Shown here in pieces: positions 33,485 through 42,411 of a stretch of 64,000 nt of DNA; within the stretch, counting starts at the first letter, position 1, and every line of letters starts with the position of its first letter. The stretch is taken from positions 1,922,001-1,986,000 of the forward strand of contig NZ_CP135529.1 of the NCBI RefSeq assembly GCF_032401055.1, read 5' to 3'. The notes under the pieces were generated by a model. It was not told the DNA's origin, ran no database searches, and was given only the letters and a program-made list of their open reading frames with translations. A program made the translations under genes and the position numbers. Source of the stretch: Tardiphaga sp. 709. GTDB taxonomy: Bacteria; Pseudomonadota; Alphaproteobacteria; Rhizobiales; Xanthobacteraceae.

Positions 33485-34507
33485 CTACAGCCCCGCGTCG
33501 TGCTTCTTCAGCATCGCCTTGAGGTCTGCATCGATGGCATCGGCATCGCCGCCAGCCTTCTTCACAGCCGCAGCCCAGGCGGCGTTGAGCGGCGCGACGC
33601 CTTTCTTCCACTCGGCGAGCTGCTCGGGCGTGAGCTTGTAGACTTCGTGGTCCGGTAGCGCCTTCATCTTGGTGCGGCCATTGGCTTCGAAGTCGACCCA
33701 GGGATCGGTGACCTTGGAGGCCCATTCCGGCGTGCAGTGATCGTCGATGATCTTCTTCTGCGCCGCGGACATGGAATTATACTTGGCGAGGTTGATGTTG
33801 TAGGTGAACACCGTCGAATAGAGCGGCACGTCGATGTGATACTTGACCACCTTGTCGATGCCGAACAGGAAGATCGAGCCCCACGGGAACGCAATCTCGT
33901 CCGCCACGCCGCGTTCGATCGCATCGCGCGATTCCGGCGCCGAGGCCTGCACATTGGTGCCGCCGAACAATTTGACCATTTCGCCGATGGTGCTCTGCGC
34001 CGGGCGGACCTTCACGCCATTGAGGTCGGACGGCACGACGATCTTCTTCTTGCCGTGGATCGATCCGGGATCGTGGATGAAAGCGAAGCACAGCTTCGTG
34101 TCCTTCATCTCGGTCTTGGCGTATTTCTGATACCACTCGTTGAGCGCGAGGGTGCCCTTCTTGCCGTCTGAGAACACGAAGGGCAGCTGGCCTGCGGCCA
34201 CGATGGGGAAACGGCCGGGCTGATAGCCGGGATTCACGTAAGTGATATCGGCGATACCATCGCGCGCCATGTCGTAATGGTCGAACGCCTTGCCGAGCTG
34301 TTCCGAAGGGAACACCGACATCTTGATGCTGCCGCCCGAGGCCTTCTCTATATCGGCGGCCCAGGCCTGCGTGGCCGGCACCAGCGGATGCGCCGGCGGC
34401 ACCCACAGCGATACCTTCATATTGACGGTTTTGTCTTGCGCCTGCGCGGGCGTGAGTACTGGCATGATGCAGCCAGCCGCCAGCAATGCGAGAATTGCTT
34501 TCCTCAT
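33485..34507 (-). CDS. tarP: TRAP transporter solute-binding protein (DctP family)
   Basis: A 340-residue periplasmic protein with a signal peptide of about 24 residues (ending PAQAQD). The mature start is VNMKVSLWVPPAHPLVPATQ. The substrate-carboxylate Arg lies in the typical position of the family, in LNGVKVRPAQSTIGEMVKLF. GAGGGAGAGACG precedes the chosen ATG at 34505-34507. It is the first gene of the TRAP operon. Its leader carries three spaced palindromes and a CouR-type operator. The ligand is probably an aromatic acid such as p-coumarate, inferred from R. palustris TarP. Confidence 0.87.
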   Translation of the reverse strand: MRKAILALLAAGCIMPVLTPAQAQDKTVNMKVSLWVPPAHPLVPATQAWAADIEKASGGSIKMSVFPSEQLGKAFDHYDMARDGIADITYVNPGYQPGRFPIVAAGQLPFVFSDGKKGTLALNEWYQKYAKTEMKDTKLCFAFIHDPGSIHGKKKIVVPSDLNGVKVRPAQSTIGEMVKLFGGTNVQASAPESRDAIERGVADEIAFPWGSIFLFGIDKVVKYHIDVPLYSTVFTYNINLAKYNSMSAAQKKIIDDHCTPEWASKVTDPWVDFEANGRTKMKALPDHEVYKLTPEQLAEWKKGVAPLNAAWAAAVKKAGGDADAIDADLKAMLKKHDAGL

Positions 34508-34530
34508 CGTCTCTCCCTCTACGTCCGTTT

Positions 34531-34568
34531 GGACGTGTTCTCTCGAACGTGTTCTATCGAACTTGTTC
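34531..34568. repeat. Three GAACNNGTTC palindromes at 14-bp spacing
   Basis: GGACGTGTTC (34531-34540), GAACGTGTTC (34545-34554) and GAACTTGTTC (34559-34568) repeat with an exact 14-bp period between the operator and the start of the TRAP binding-protein gene. The linkers are TCTC and TATC. They may bind a second regulator or be a tandem duplication in the leader. Confidence 0.6.
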
Positions 34569-34600
34569 ACCGGACCTTGAATGGCCCTTTGCGAATATTG

Positions 34601-34613
34601 TTATATGTTATAA
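34601..34613. promoter_or_regulatory. Candidate CouR-type operator between TRAP operon and pobA
   Basis: TTATA-TGT-TATAA is a perfect inverted repeat, identical in arms and spacing to the site before couA. It lies 94 nt before the TRAP binding-protein gene and 112 nt before the divergent pobA. Confidence 0.6.
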
Positions 34614-34673
34614 TCATCCTTGCAAGCGGTGCGATCGCACGCGTTGCGGAGCCAGTGTCGCGACCCCGCTTGA

Positions 34674-35897
<1,224 letters not shown>

Positions 35898-35931
35898 GGC
35901 GAAGCTTGACTAAACCTTCCCACATTCGGAC

Positions 35932-36014
35932 GTCATACGCGGGCTTGACCCGCGTATCCATTTTTGCCCGCGCCTGTGCAGAAGATGGATTGCCGGGTCA
36001 AGCCCGGCAATGAC
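35932..36014. repeat. Palindromic repeat, GTCATACGCGGGC / GCCCGGCAATGAC type
   Basis: An 83-bp element containing two inner palindromes, GCGGGCTTGACCCGC and GCCGGGTCAAGCCCGGC. It is related to the element at 33343-33444 and lies just downstream of pobA. Confidence 0.7.
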
Positions 36015-36043
36015 AGTGTTATAGTCATTGCCGCCATCGCGCC

Positions 36044-36078
36044 TGTTTTAAACATCCTGCCAGCCCCCGTTTAAAACA
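36044..36078. promoter_or_regulatory. Inverted repeat TGTTTTAAAC-N15-GTTTAAAACA
   Basis: Two perfect 10-bp inverted arms (36044-36053 and 36069-36078) lie 44 nt before the thioesterase start. Each arm is itself nearly palindromic. A repressor operator is plausible; the regulator is unknown. Confidence 0.45.
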
Positions 36079-36121
36079 TTGTTGGTCTGTCTTTCGCCTG
36101 CATTTCGGGTTTGAGTGCGCC

Positions 36122-36541
36122 ATGACCAACACCGCTATCCCCGACGGCTTCACGCCGCACTATCGCAAGAGCCCCCTCACCGCCCCCTGGGAGCCGATCT
36201 ATTCCAAGGTGACCGACACCAATGTCATCCTCGGTCTTCGCATCGCCGAAGCGCATACCAATTCGCGGGGCATGGCGCATGGTGGGCTGATCACCGCGCT
36301 GGCCGATAATGCGATGGGCCTAAGCTGCGGCCATGTACTGGGCGGCGGTGCGCGGCTGCTCACCGTGAATCTCTCTGCTGATTTTCTCGGCTCCGCGCAG
36401 ATCGGGCAATGGCTGCAGATCGAGACCGAGGTCATCAAGACCGGCAAGCGTCTCTGCTTTGCGCAGGCACTAATCACGGCAGACAGCGAGCCGTGCGCCC
36501 GGACCAACGGCACATTCAGCGTGGCGCCACCAAAAACGTAG
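36122..36541 (+). CDS. PaaI-type hotdog thioesterase
   Basis: A 139-residue single hotdog domain. The family signature RGMAHGGLITALADNAMGLS is present (about residues 50-70), with the catalytic Asp/Asn region in LADNAMG. It probably hydrolyses aryl- or acyl-CoA thioesters, recovering CoA from dead-end products of the neighbouring ligases. It is transcribed alone and meets a convergent LysR gene. The spacing to a ribosome site is poor, but the ATG is the only one before the conserved part. Confidence 0.87.
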   Translation: MTNTAIPDGFTPHYRKSPLTAPWEPIYSKVTDTNVILGLRIAEAHTNSRGMAHGGLITALADNAMGLSCGHVLGGGARLLTVNLSADFLGSAQIGQWLQIETEVIKTGKRLCFAQALITADSEPCARTNGTFSVAPPKT

Positions 36542-36547
36542 CGATGG

Positions 36548-37447
36548 CTATCGCTTGCTGAAATCCCACCGGCAGGTTTCGGCGGCAAGATCGATGAAGA
36601 CGCGCACTTTCGCCGACAGCAAGCGCGAGGTCGGATAGACGATGTGGATCGGCACCGCCGGCGGCTCGAACTCCGTGAGCACACGTTTGAGGCGCCCGGC
36701 CGCCAGCGCGTCTGCCGCCTGATAGGCCAGTACGCGGGTCAGGCCGCCACCATGCTCGGCATGCCAGATGGCGGCATCGGCAACGTCGGTCGTGAAACGC
36801 GGCATATGCGTGATGCGGATGTCGTCGCCATTCTGCACGAAGCGCCATTCCGGCGCTGATGCGATGGCACCGAACTGGATCGTATCGTGCTTCGCGATGT
36901 CGTCCGGCGTCTTTGGCTGGCCGCGTCGCGCCAGATAATCCGGCGACGCCACAACGACGCGCGGCATGCTGCCGACCTGGCGCGCCACCAGACTAGAATC
37001 GGGGAGATGACCGATCCGGACGGCGACATCGATCCCGTCCTCAACCAGACTGACCATACGATCGGTCAGCCGCAATTCGCCGGATACGTCCGCGTAGCGC
37101 TGCAGATAGGCCGAGATCAGCGGCGTGACATGCAGGCGTCCGAAGCCAACCGGTGCGGAGACAACCAGACGCCCGCTCGGCTGGGCCCGTTCGGCCTGCG
37201 CGGAGCCTTCGGCCTCCTCGATATCCGCGAGAATCTGGCGCACTCGTTGCAGATAGCGCACGCCGACATCGGTCAGCATCACCGAGCGCGTGGTCCGCTG
37301 CAGCAGGCGGGCGCCAAGACGCTCCTCCAGCGCCGCCACCATGCGGGTGACCGCCGACGCGGAGAGTCCGAGCTTGCGGGCCGCGGGCGCGAACCCCTGC
37401 AGGTCCGCCACGGCGACGAAGACGGTCATGGCTTCGATGCGATCCAT
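36548..37447 (-). CDS. LysR family transcriptional regulator
   Basis: A 299-residue LysR protein with an N-terminal winged helix (MDRIEAMTVFVAVADLQGFA, then LGLSASAVTRMVAALEERLG) and a substrate domain of the LTTR group that regulates small redox enzymes (ending FIDLAAETCRWDFSK). It diverges from a pyridoxamine-phosphate-oxidase-family gene, its likely target. The intergenic 124 bp contains CAAT-N7-ATTG, a possible half of a LysR box. Confidence 0.9.
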   Translation of the reverse strand: MDRIEAMTVFVAVADLQGFAPAARKLGLSASAVTRMVAALEERLGARLLQRTTRSVMLTDVGVRYLQRVRQILADIEEAEGSAQAERAQPSGRLVVSAPVGFGRLHVTPLISAYLQRYADVSGELRLTDRMVSLVEDGIDVAVRIGHLPDSSLVARQVGSMPRVVVASPDYLARRGQPKTPDDIAKHDTIQFGAIASAPEWRFVQNGDDIRITHMPRFTTDVADAAIWHAEHGGGLTRVLAYQAADALAAGRLKRVLTEFEPPAVPIHIVYPTSRLLSAKVRVFIDLAAETCRWDFSKR

Positions 37448-37571
37448 CGAACCATTTCATATCCCGCAACAATGAAGTGTCAATTCCGATGATTGTTCTT
37501 ATGTGAGGAAAGAGCCAACTTAGGGCTAGCGGGGACGTATCCCGTTCCGAGCTCCAATCAGGGAGTAAGTC

Positions 37572-38198
37572 ATGTCAGACATCCACACCTATTCCAGCGA
37601 CATTGCCTTCACGCCGACCGTCAAGGCGATCCAGACCCGCAAGGGGTCGCGTTCCGGCTATGCGCATGTCGAGGAAAACGGCGGCTGGCGCACCGAGGTC
37701 GACGACAATCTCGCAGCGTTTCTCGCCGAGGCGAACAGCTTCTTTCTGGCTACCGCCAGCGCTGACGGCCAGCCTTATATGCAACATCGCGGCGGACCGA
37801 AGGGGTTCGTGAAGGTGCTCGACAAACAGACGCTGGCCTTCGCGGACTATAACGGCAACCGGCAATACATCACCCAGGGCAATCTGGCCGAGAATCCAAA
37901 GGCCAACATCTTCATCATGGATTACGCGCATCGCCGCCGGGTCAAGCTCTGGGGCACCGCGCGGGTGGTCGAGGACGACCCGGCCTTGATGCGATCGCTG
38001 ATGCCACAAGGTTATCGTGCGAAGCCAGAGCAGGTCATCCTGTTCACGATCGCTGCATGGGATACCAATTGTCCGCAGCATATCCCGCAGAAATTCGATG
38101 CCGCCGATGTCGCCGCAGCCTTGGCAGCGCGCGATGCGCGGATTACGGAGCTTGAAGCCGAGCTGGCGACGCTGAAGGACTCAGCGTCGCCGCATTGA
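37572..38198 (+). CDS. Pyridoxamine 5-phosphate oxidase family flavoprotein
   Basis: A 208-residue split-barrel FMN-binding protein. Visible features are the start of the barrel at NSFFLATASADGQPYMQHRG and FADYNGNRQYITQGNL, which match the group often annotated as pyridoxamine 5-phosphate oxidase-related. The C-terminal 30 residues form a likely coiled coil (RDARITELEAELATLKD). GGGAGTAAGTC precedes the ATG. The reaction is not known; such proteins reduce or bind small electrophiles. It is divergent from a LysR gene. Confidence 0.85.
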   Translation: MSDIHTYSSDIAFTPTVKAIQTRKGSRSGYAHVEENGGWRTEVDDNLAAFLAEANSFFLATASADGQPYMQHRGGPKGFVKVLDKQTLAFADYNGNRQYITQGNLAENPKANIFIMDYAHRRRVKLWGTARVVEDDPALMRSLMPQGYRAKPEQVILFTIAAWDTNCPQHIPQKFDAADVAAALAARDARITELEAELATLKDSASPH

Positions 38199-38211
38199 AG
38201 GCCACGCAGCG

Positions 38212-38937
38212 TCAGGCAGCGACGCTGCACTGCCAGACGTGTTCGGGATAATACTCTTCCATCATCCGATCCACGTAGGTGATGAGGTTGCCGTAGCGGT
38301 GCAACTGACGCTGCAGGGGCGACGGAAACAACGGCGACATGATCCCGGCCAGAACGCCGAACGCGGTCGCATCGACACCGGCCGGGCGGTTGCTCATCAG
38401 GTGAGACTTTCCGGCCAGCAGCACCGATAGCGCCATCAGCGAACGATCCGCGAGTTGCAGCGCTTCATCGGCAGGGTGCCGGCCGAGACCGTTCGCCAGA
38501 TGGTTCTGAATGACGGATTTGCGCGCGAATGCACGGATCTCGTCGCGTTGCGCTTCGGGAATGCCGTCGAAGAAATGCGACGGTCCCTTGGCGAAATTAT
38601 CGGCATCGACCCAGCGAACGCCGACCAGCGACCAGTAGAGATGATGCTCGATCATCCGCTCGATGGCCCAGGCCTGCGCCCGCTGCGCCAGATCGAGGCC
38701 CTTATCGAAATCGACGTCATATTTGCGTTCGATGTAGGCGCGGATAAATGTGGAATCGGCAATGCATTCAGCCCCGTCGTCGATATAGGGCATCTGCCCT
38801 TTCGGCGAATCCTGCGGCCGTGCCGGTTGCTTCTGATAGGGCAAGCCGGCCATCTTGAGCTGGACTTCCGTCTTGGTAACGAAAGGGCTGATTTCCGGCA
38901 GGCCGAAGCCCGCGCCTGCGCCGTGAAGGACGATCAT
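38212..38937 (-). CDS. Glutathione S-transferase family protein
   Basis: A 241-residue protein with an N-terminal thioredoxin-fold domain (FGLPEISPFVTKTEVQLKMA, then the gamma-Glu-binding region DDGAECIADSTFI) and an all-helical C-terminal domain (RPAGVDATAFGVLAG, the family N-capping box). Length and order are typical of bacterial Tom37/metaxin-like GSTs. GGAGAAACCAC precedes the ATG. It probably conjugates or binds hydrophobic electrophiles. Single gene, convergent with the preceding flavoprotein gene. Confidence 0.88.
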   Translation of the reverse strand: MIVLHGAGAGFGLPEISPFVTKTEVQLKMAGLPYQKQPARPQDSPKGQMPYIDDGAECIADSTFIRAYIERKYDVDFDKGLDLAQRAQAWAIERMIEHHLYWSLVGVRWVDADNFAKGPSHFFDGIPEAQRDEIRAFARKSVIQNHLANGLGRHPADEALQLADRSLMALSVLLAGKSHLMSNRPAGVDATAFGVLAGIMSPLFPSPLQRQLHRYGNLITYVDRMMEEYYPEHVWQCSVAA

Positions 38938-38995
38938 GTGGTTTCTCCAAGTGACAAGGACAAGAGACTAGGCAGTTGCTGCTGCCACCGTGGTG

Positions 38996-39199
38996 TCAGC
39001 AGCCGTCACGCCGGATGACGCTGGCGACCCAAGCGCGCGCCTGGACCGCCGCGGTGGAGACCATGCGCCAGCCGAGCCCGATCAGGGCCCAGCGGAGGTC
39101 GCCCGACAGGGCGAGAATGGCGCGTTCCAGGAGCCATGCCCGGATGCGCCAGAGCCGGTCATTATGCGAAAATGCCTCGAGGCTATCGAAAGCGGTCAT
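38996..39199 (-). CDS. Small hypothetical protein, 67 residues
   Basis: A short frame starting ATG at 39197-39199, with GAAGGA nine bases upstream. It encodes MTAFDSLEAFSHNDRLWRIR followed by a Trp- and Ala-rich amphipathic part. Codon third positions are strongly G/C, as in true genes here. No transmembrane segment is certain, though LLERAILALSGDLRWALIGL is moderately hydrophobic. It is divergent from the WYL-domain regulator gene, whose target it may be. I know of no homologue. Confidence 0.55.
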   Translation of the reverse strand: MTAFDSLEAFSHNDRLWRIRAWLLERAILALSGDLRWALIGLGWRMVSTAAVQARAWVASVIRRDGC

Positions 39200-39257
39200 T
39201 GCAGAATCCTTCGTTCGTTTGAACCTGGGTCCTGTATGACTGCCCCCTGCTGCCAAC

Positions 39258-39270
39258 ATGCTGTCAGCAT
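39258..39270. promoter_or_regulatory. Palindrome ATGCTG-T-CAGCAT before the WYL regulator
   Basis: A perfect 6-bp inverted repeat with a 1-bp centre lies 33 nt before the yafY-like start and in the divergent region facing the 67-residue gene. It is a possible autoregulatory operator. Confidence 0.35.
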
Positions 39271-39303
39271 CGATAGCGGACCAACACGGACAGAGAGACG
39301 ACG

Positions 39304-40002
39304 ATGAGACGCGCAGACCGCCTGTTTCAGATCATTCAGGTACTCCGGCGCACGCGGAAGCCGCTGACGGCGGATGCCATTGCCGCCGAACTGGAAACGT
39401 CCAAGCGCACGATCTATCGCGACATCGCGACACTGATGGCGCAACGCGTCCCGATCCGCGGCGAAGCCGGCATGGGCTATATCCTCGAACGCGGCTTCGA
39501 CATGCCGCCGCTGATGCTGACGCCCGACGAGATCGAAGCCGCCGTGCTCGGCGCACAATGGGTGATGGGGCACGCCGATCCGGCATTGGCCAAGGCGGCA
39601 CAGGATCTCATCGCGAAGATCGCGGACACCGTGCCCGAGCGCCTGCGCCCCTTCGTGCTCGAACCCGCGAGCCGGGCGCGGCCGGATTTCCACGGCGCCG
39701 CCGACAGTATGGATATGGTGCAGATGCGCGCGCATATTCATGCGGGCAAGAAGGTCCGGCTGCTTTACCGGGACGAAGCCGGTCGCAACAGCGAGCGCAT
39801 CGTCTGGCCGATCGCGGTGGGTTATCTGGAAGCCGTGCGGCTGCTGGCGGCGTGGTGCGAGCTTCGCAAGGATTTCCGCAGTTTTCGAACCGACCGAGCG
39901 ATCGAGGCACATTTCCTCGATGAGAAGTACCCGGAACGACGTGAAACGCTGCGCAGCAAATGGCGCAAGACGCTGAGCTGGGAGCGGCCACAGGATACCT
40001 GA
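39304..40002 (+). CDS. YafY-type HTH/WYL domain transcriptional regulator
   Basis: A 232-residue regulator. The N-terminal HTH_11 domain (RADRLFQIIQVLRRTRKPLT, then LETSKRTIYRDIATL) spans residues 3-60. The WYL-type ligand domain covers about 135-200, with a core that reads RLLYRDEAGRNSERIVWPI. Such proteins often control small stress genes and sense nucleotides or nucleic acids. It is followed by a small YkgJ-type gene in the same direction, 60 nt downstream. Confidence 0.9.
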   Translation: MRRADRLFQIIQVLRRTRKPLTADAIAAELETSKRTIYRDIATLMAQRVPIRGEAGMGYILERGFDMPPLMLTPDEIEAAVLGAQWVMGHADPALAKAAQDLIAKIADTVPERLRPFVLEPASRARPDFHGAADSMDMVQMRAHIHAGKKVRLLYRDEAGRNSERIVWPIAVGYLEAVRLLAAWCELRKDFRSFRTDRAIEAHFLDEKYPERRETLRSKWRKTLSWERPQDT

Positions 40003-40062
40003 AACAGCCGAGCCTGCATCTACGCCGCTGGTGAAACCCGCCCGATCGCGATAAACCGCGGC

Positions 40063-40392
40063 ATGACAAGTGACGCAGCCACGATCAGCGAAGCCAGCCC
40101 GTGCCAGGCATGTGGCGCGTGCTGTTCGTATTCCAGCAACTGGCCGCGTTTCACCATCGAGGACGACGCCGATCTCGATCTGATCCCGGCCAAATATGTC
40201 AACGATCGTGAATCGGGAATGCGCTGCGACGGAGACCGCTGCAGCGCATTGACCGGAAAGGTTGGAGAGGCAACAGCCTGCGGGATTTATGCTGTGAGGC
40301 CGGACGTGTGCCGAACCTGCATGCCTGGCGATCCCGAATGCGCCATGGCGCGGCGCCGGCACGGGCTGCCAATTCTGGCAGCCGCAGAGTAG
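40063..40392 (+). CDS. YkgJ-type zinc/iron-chelating cysteine cluster protein
   Basis: A 109-residue protein with the cysteine pattern CQACGACC (residues 14-21), C55 and C60 regions, then CGIYAVRPDVCRTCMPGDPEC. This is the signature of the YkgJ / UPF0153 family, which is thought to bind zinc or an iron-sulfur cluster. Function is unknown. The gene lies behind the WYL regulator and converges with a hypothetical gene. Confidence 0.85.
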   Translation: MTSDAATISEASPCQACGACCSYSSNWPRFTIEDDADLDLIPAKYVNDRESGMRCDGDRCSALTGKVGEATACGIYAVRPDVCRTCMPGDPECAMARRRHGLPILAAAE

Positions 40393-40403
40393 TTGATGTC
40401 AGC

Positions 40404-40820
40404 TTACGCCGTGACGGCGTGAGCGAATTCCTTGTCATCCAGCTCGTCGTCGAGATCATCATCCATCGGCGCCAGCGTCGAGAGCGGCTTGGTCGACAGC
40501 GTGATGGCCTTGCGGTTGTGATAGGCCGACACAGAAGGACGCGCCACGGCGGTGTCGTGTGACAGCGCGTAGAGCGTGGAACCAACGCGGCCACCGAATT
40601 CGATCAGCTCACGCTCGCTGCAGCTCGATGCAATCGAGATTGCCAAAGCGTGAAGATGACTGCGGCGATAGCAGAACAGAGCCAGCATCGCGCGGACATC
40701 GGATGAAACGCTGGCCACGAGATGGGGCAGGCCATTTTCATTTGCACGATACATTGCACCGAGCAGATCTTCCTCGACGGGGCAAAAATCGTTCTCAAAA
40801 GCTTGACGGCTGGACCGCAT
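40404..40820 (-). CDS. Hypothetical protein with acidic C-terminus
   Basis: A 138-residue protein starting MRSSRQAFENDFCPVEEDLL. The centre (MLALFCYRRSHLHALAISIA) is helical, and the C-terminus contains the acidic run MDDDLDDELDDKE. The frame is open 19 codons further upstream but GGAG near the chosen ATG favours it. No known domain is recognised. Single gene. The codon use matches surrounding genes, so I think it is real. Confidence 0.7.
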   Translation of the reverse strand: MRSSRQAFENDFCPVEEDLLGAMYRANENGLPHLVASVSSDVRAMLALFCYRRSHLHALAISIASSCSERELIEFGGRVGSTLYALSHDTAVARPSVSAYHNRKAITLSTKPLSTLAPMDDDLDDELDDKEFAHAVTA

Positions 40821-40919
40821 GGGGTTTCTCCTCGTTAATGAGGATGCGGTTGAATTTCCTAACGCAGGGTTAACCAACAGCCTTAATGGCCGCGTGCGAC
40901 TCTTGAGTAACAGTTTGAA

Positions 40920-40950
40920 ATGTGGCAGCCGTGCCCTGCTACCGCCACAT
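40920..40950 (-). terminator. Possible hairpin after the DUF3307 gene
   Basis: A 7-bp inverted repeat, ATGTGGC (40920-40926) and GCCACAT (40944-40950), lies 27 nt after the stop codon. On the minus strand it is followed by TTTCAAACTG, a weak T tract. Confidence 0.35.
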
Positions 40951-40976
40951 TGGAACTCGATGCGTTCAAACGCGCA

Positions 40977-41405
40977 TCAGCTGTTGGCGACGATGAAGAT
41001 GGCCAGGAAGAAGTCGGTCAGGTGATGCAGTGCCTGATCGATGCCGATCAGCCACCAGAACCAGCGATGGCCCTGCGTCACACCGAAATGCGAGACGCAG
41101 ATGCCCTTGAGCCGATCGATGGTGATATGGATCGCGAAGTCGACCAGTCCCAGGAACCAGAGCTTGGGTTGTACAACGGCAATGAACAGCGTCGTCAGCA
41201 CGCCATGGATCGCGCAATGCGCCAGCAGCGGCAGCGCCCATCCGGTCCGTTGATCCTTGCCTATCGCCATCCAGGCGTTTTGCAGCAGGAAATCAGCTAT
41301 CACGTGCTTGACGGTGAGGACGAGCATCCACCCGACGAGCCCGCCCAGAGCAATCGACGACGACATTGCAGGAAACAACAAGCTGACGTCCCTCTCACCG
41401 GTCAC
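40977..41405 (-). CDS. DUF3307 membrane protein
   Basis: A membrane protein of 142 residues (129 if the ATG at 41366 is used instead of GTG 41405) with about four transmembrane segments. DUF3307 signs are KHVIADFLLQNAWMAIGK and LLAHCAIHGVLTTLFIAV. Histidines placed near membrane helices suggest metal or quinone binding, but no activity is known to me. It stands alone. The start is uncertain; neither candidate has a strong ribosome site. Confidence 0.8.
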   Translation of the reverse strand: MTGERDVSLLFPAMSSSIALGGLVGWMLVLTVKHVIADFLLQNAWMAIGKDQRTGWALPLLAHCAIHGVLTTLFIAVVQPKLWFLGLVDFAIHITIDRLKGICVSHFGVTQGHRWFWWLIGIDQALHHLTDFFLAIFIVANS

Positions 41406-41550
41406 GACAGGCTGGCCCCTCAGCCGGCCCGATCACTCGCCCTATTTATGACACTCCGAAACCGGGAATGCACGCCGCGGAACCGAAAACCCACCGCTTC
41501 CTGCAGAGCCAGCCTGGTCGGGAAAACACCGCGCACGTTCCACTTTCTCG

Positions 41551-42396
41551 CTAGTTCAGGACGGCATGCGCGCGGAGCTCACCGATCGCCTTGCGTAATT
41601 GGTCACCCTTCGGGTCGCGCGGCACCGCACGGGCACGCGTGATCGCGTCCGCCAGATCGTTGATAACCAGCGTCCCATCGAAAGCCGGCTTGGCCAGTCC
41701 GTCGATGATCTGATGCCAGGCGGCCATGCCCTGCCGATAGCCCGTGCCGTAACCTTCGATCATAGTTGCCGTCTGCACGATGGCCATTGCCGCGTCCGGC
41801 TGCTTGGTCAGTGCCCGATCAATCATGTGCAGCCAGCGTTCGACCCAGACCCGCTCGGTTTCATAACGCGTCGACAACAGGCGCCAACGTCGCAGCCAGG
41901 ATTCGAACTCAAGGCGCTTGATGCCCCAGATGCTCGCCTTGCTGAAACGGATCGGCACCGTGCGATGCGCACAATAGATGCGCTCGAGCGCCCACATCAG
42001 GGGATCGCCGACGATCTCCGGCAATGCCGACACCAACTCGTCGAGGCGAAAACGCCGCCTGTCGACGACCGGCGGCCGGCCGGGCATCACGGGCTCCTGC
42101 AGCTTGAGCTGCGCGATGCGGATCGGATCGTGATAGCTCATGCGCATCGCGAGCAGCCGCGCAATCTCGCTAAACAGTTCGTCGCTGACGTTGCGCCGTC
42201 CGACAAAGCGACGCAGCCGGTCGCTGTAGAGCTGCGCGTAGACTGCGCTCTGATAGTTGATCAACAGGGCCACGCCATCTTCCGCCACAGGACGCACCGT
42301 AGCCGGCAGCCCCACCGGCAAAACCGGCGCTGCAGGTTCGCTCCTGTTCGCCAGCTCGGCGAGCGTGGAGCGGATGACGTTGATGAAACCTGCCAC
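41551..42396 (-). CDS. DUF6537-like protein (resembles C-terminal part of indolepyruvate oxidoreductase beta subunits)
   Basis: A 281-residue cytoplasmic protein. The segment YAQLYSDRLRRFVGRRNVSD, then FSEIARLLAMRMSYHDPIRI, and later the region around MIEGYGTGYRQGM, resembles what follows the catalytic domain in IorB-type indolepyruvate:ferredoxin oxidoreductases. The catalytic ferredoxin-oxidoreductase domain itself is missing. The gene lies 15 nt behind a cyclic-nucleotide-binding membrane protein gene, so the two are cotranscribed. It could be a repurposed domain acting as a regulator, or a remnant. The assignment is by eye and moderate. Confidence 0.6.
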   Translation of the reverse strand: MAGFINVIRSTLAELANRSEPAAPVLPVGLPATVRPVAEDGVALLINYQSAVYAQLYSDRLRRFVGRRNVSDELFSEIARLLAMRMSYHDPIRIAQLKLQEPVMPGRPPVVDRRRFRLDELVSALPEIVGDPLMWALERIYCAHRTVPIRFSKASIWGIKRLEFESWLRRWRLLSTRYETERVWVERWLHMIDRALTKQPDAAMAIVQTATMIEGYGTGYRQGMAAWHQIIDGLAKPAFDGTLVINDLADAITRARAVPRDPKGDQLRKAIGELRAHAVLN

Positions 42397-42411
42397 GGGA
42401 CGTCCTGATGC

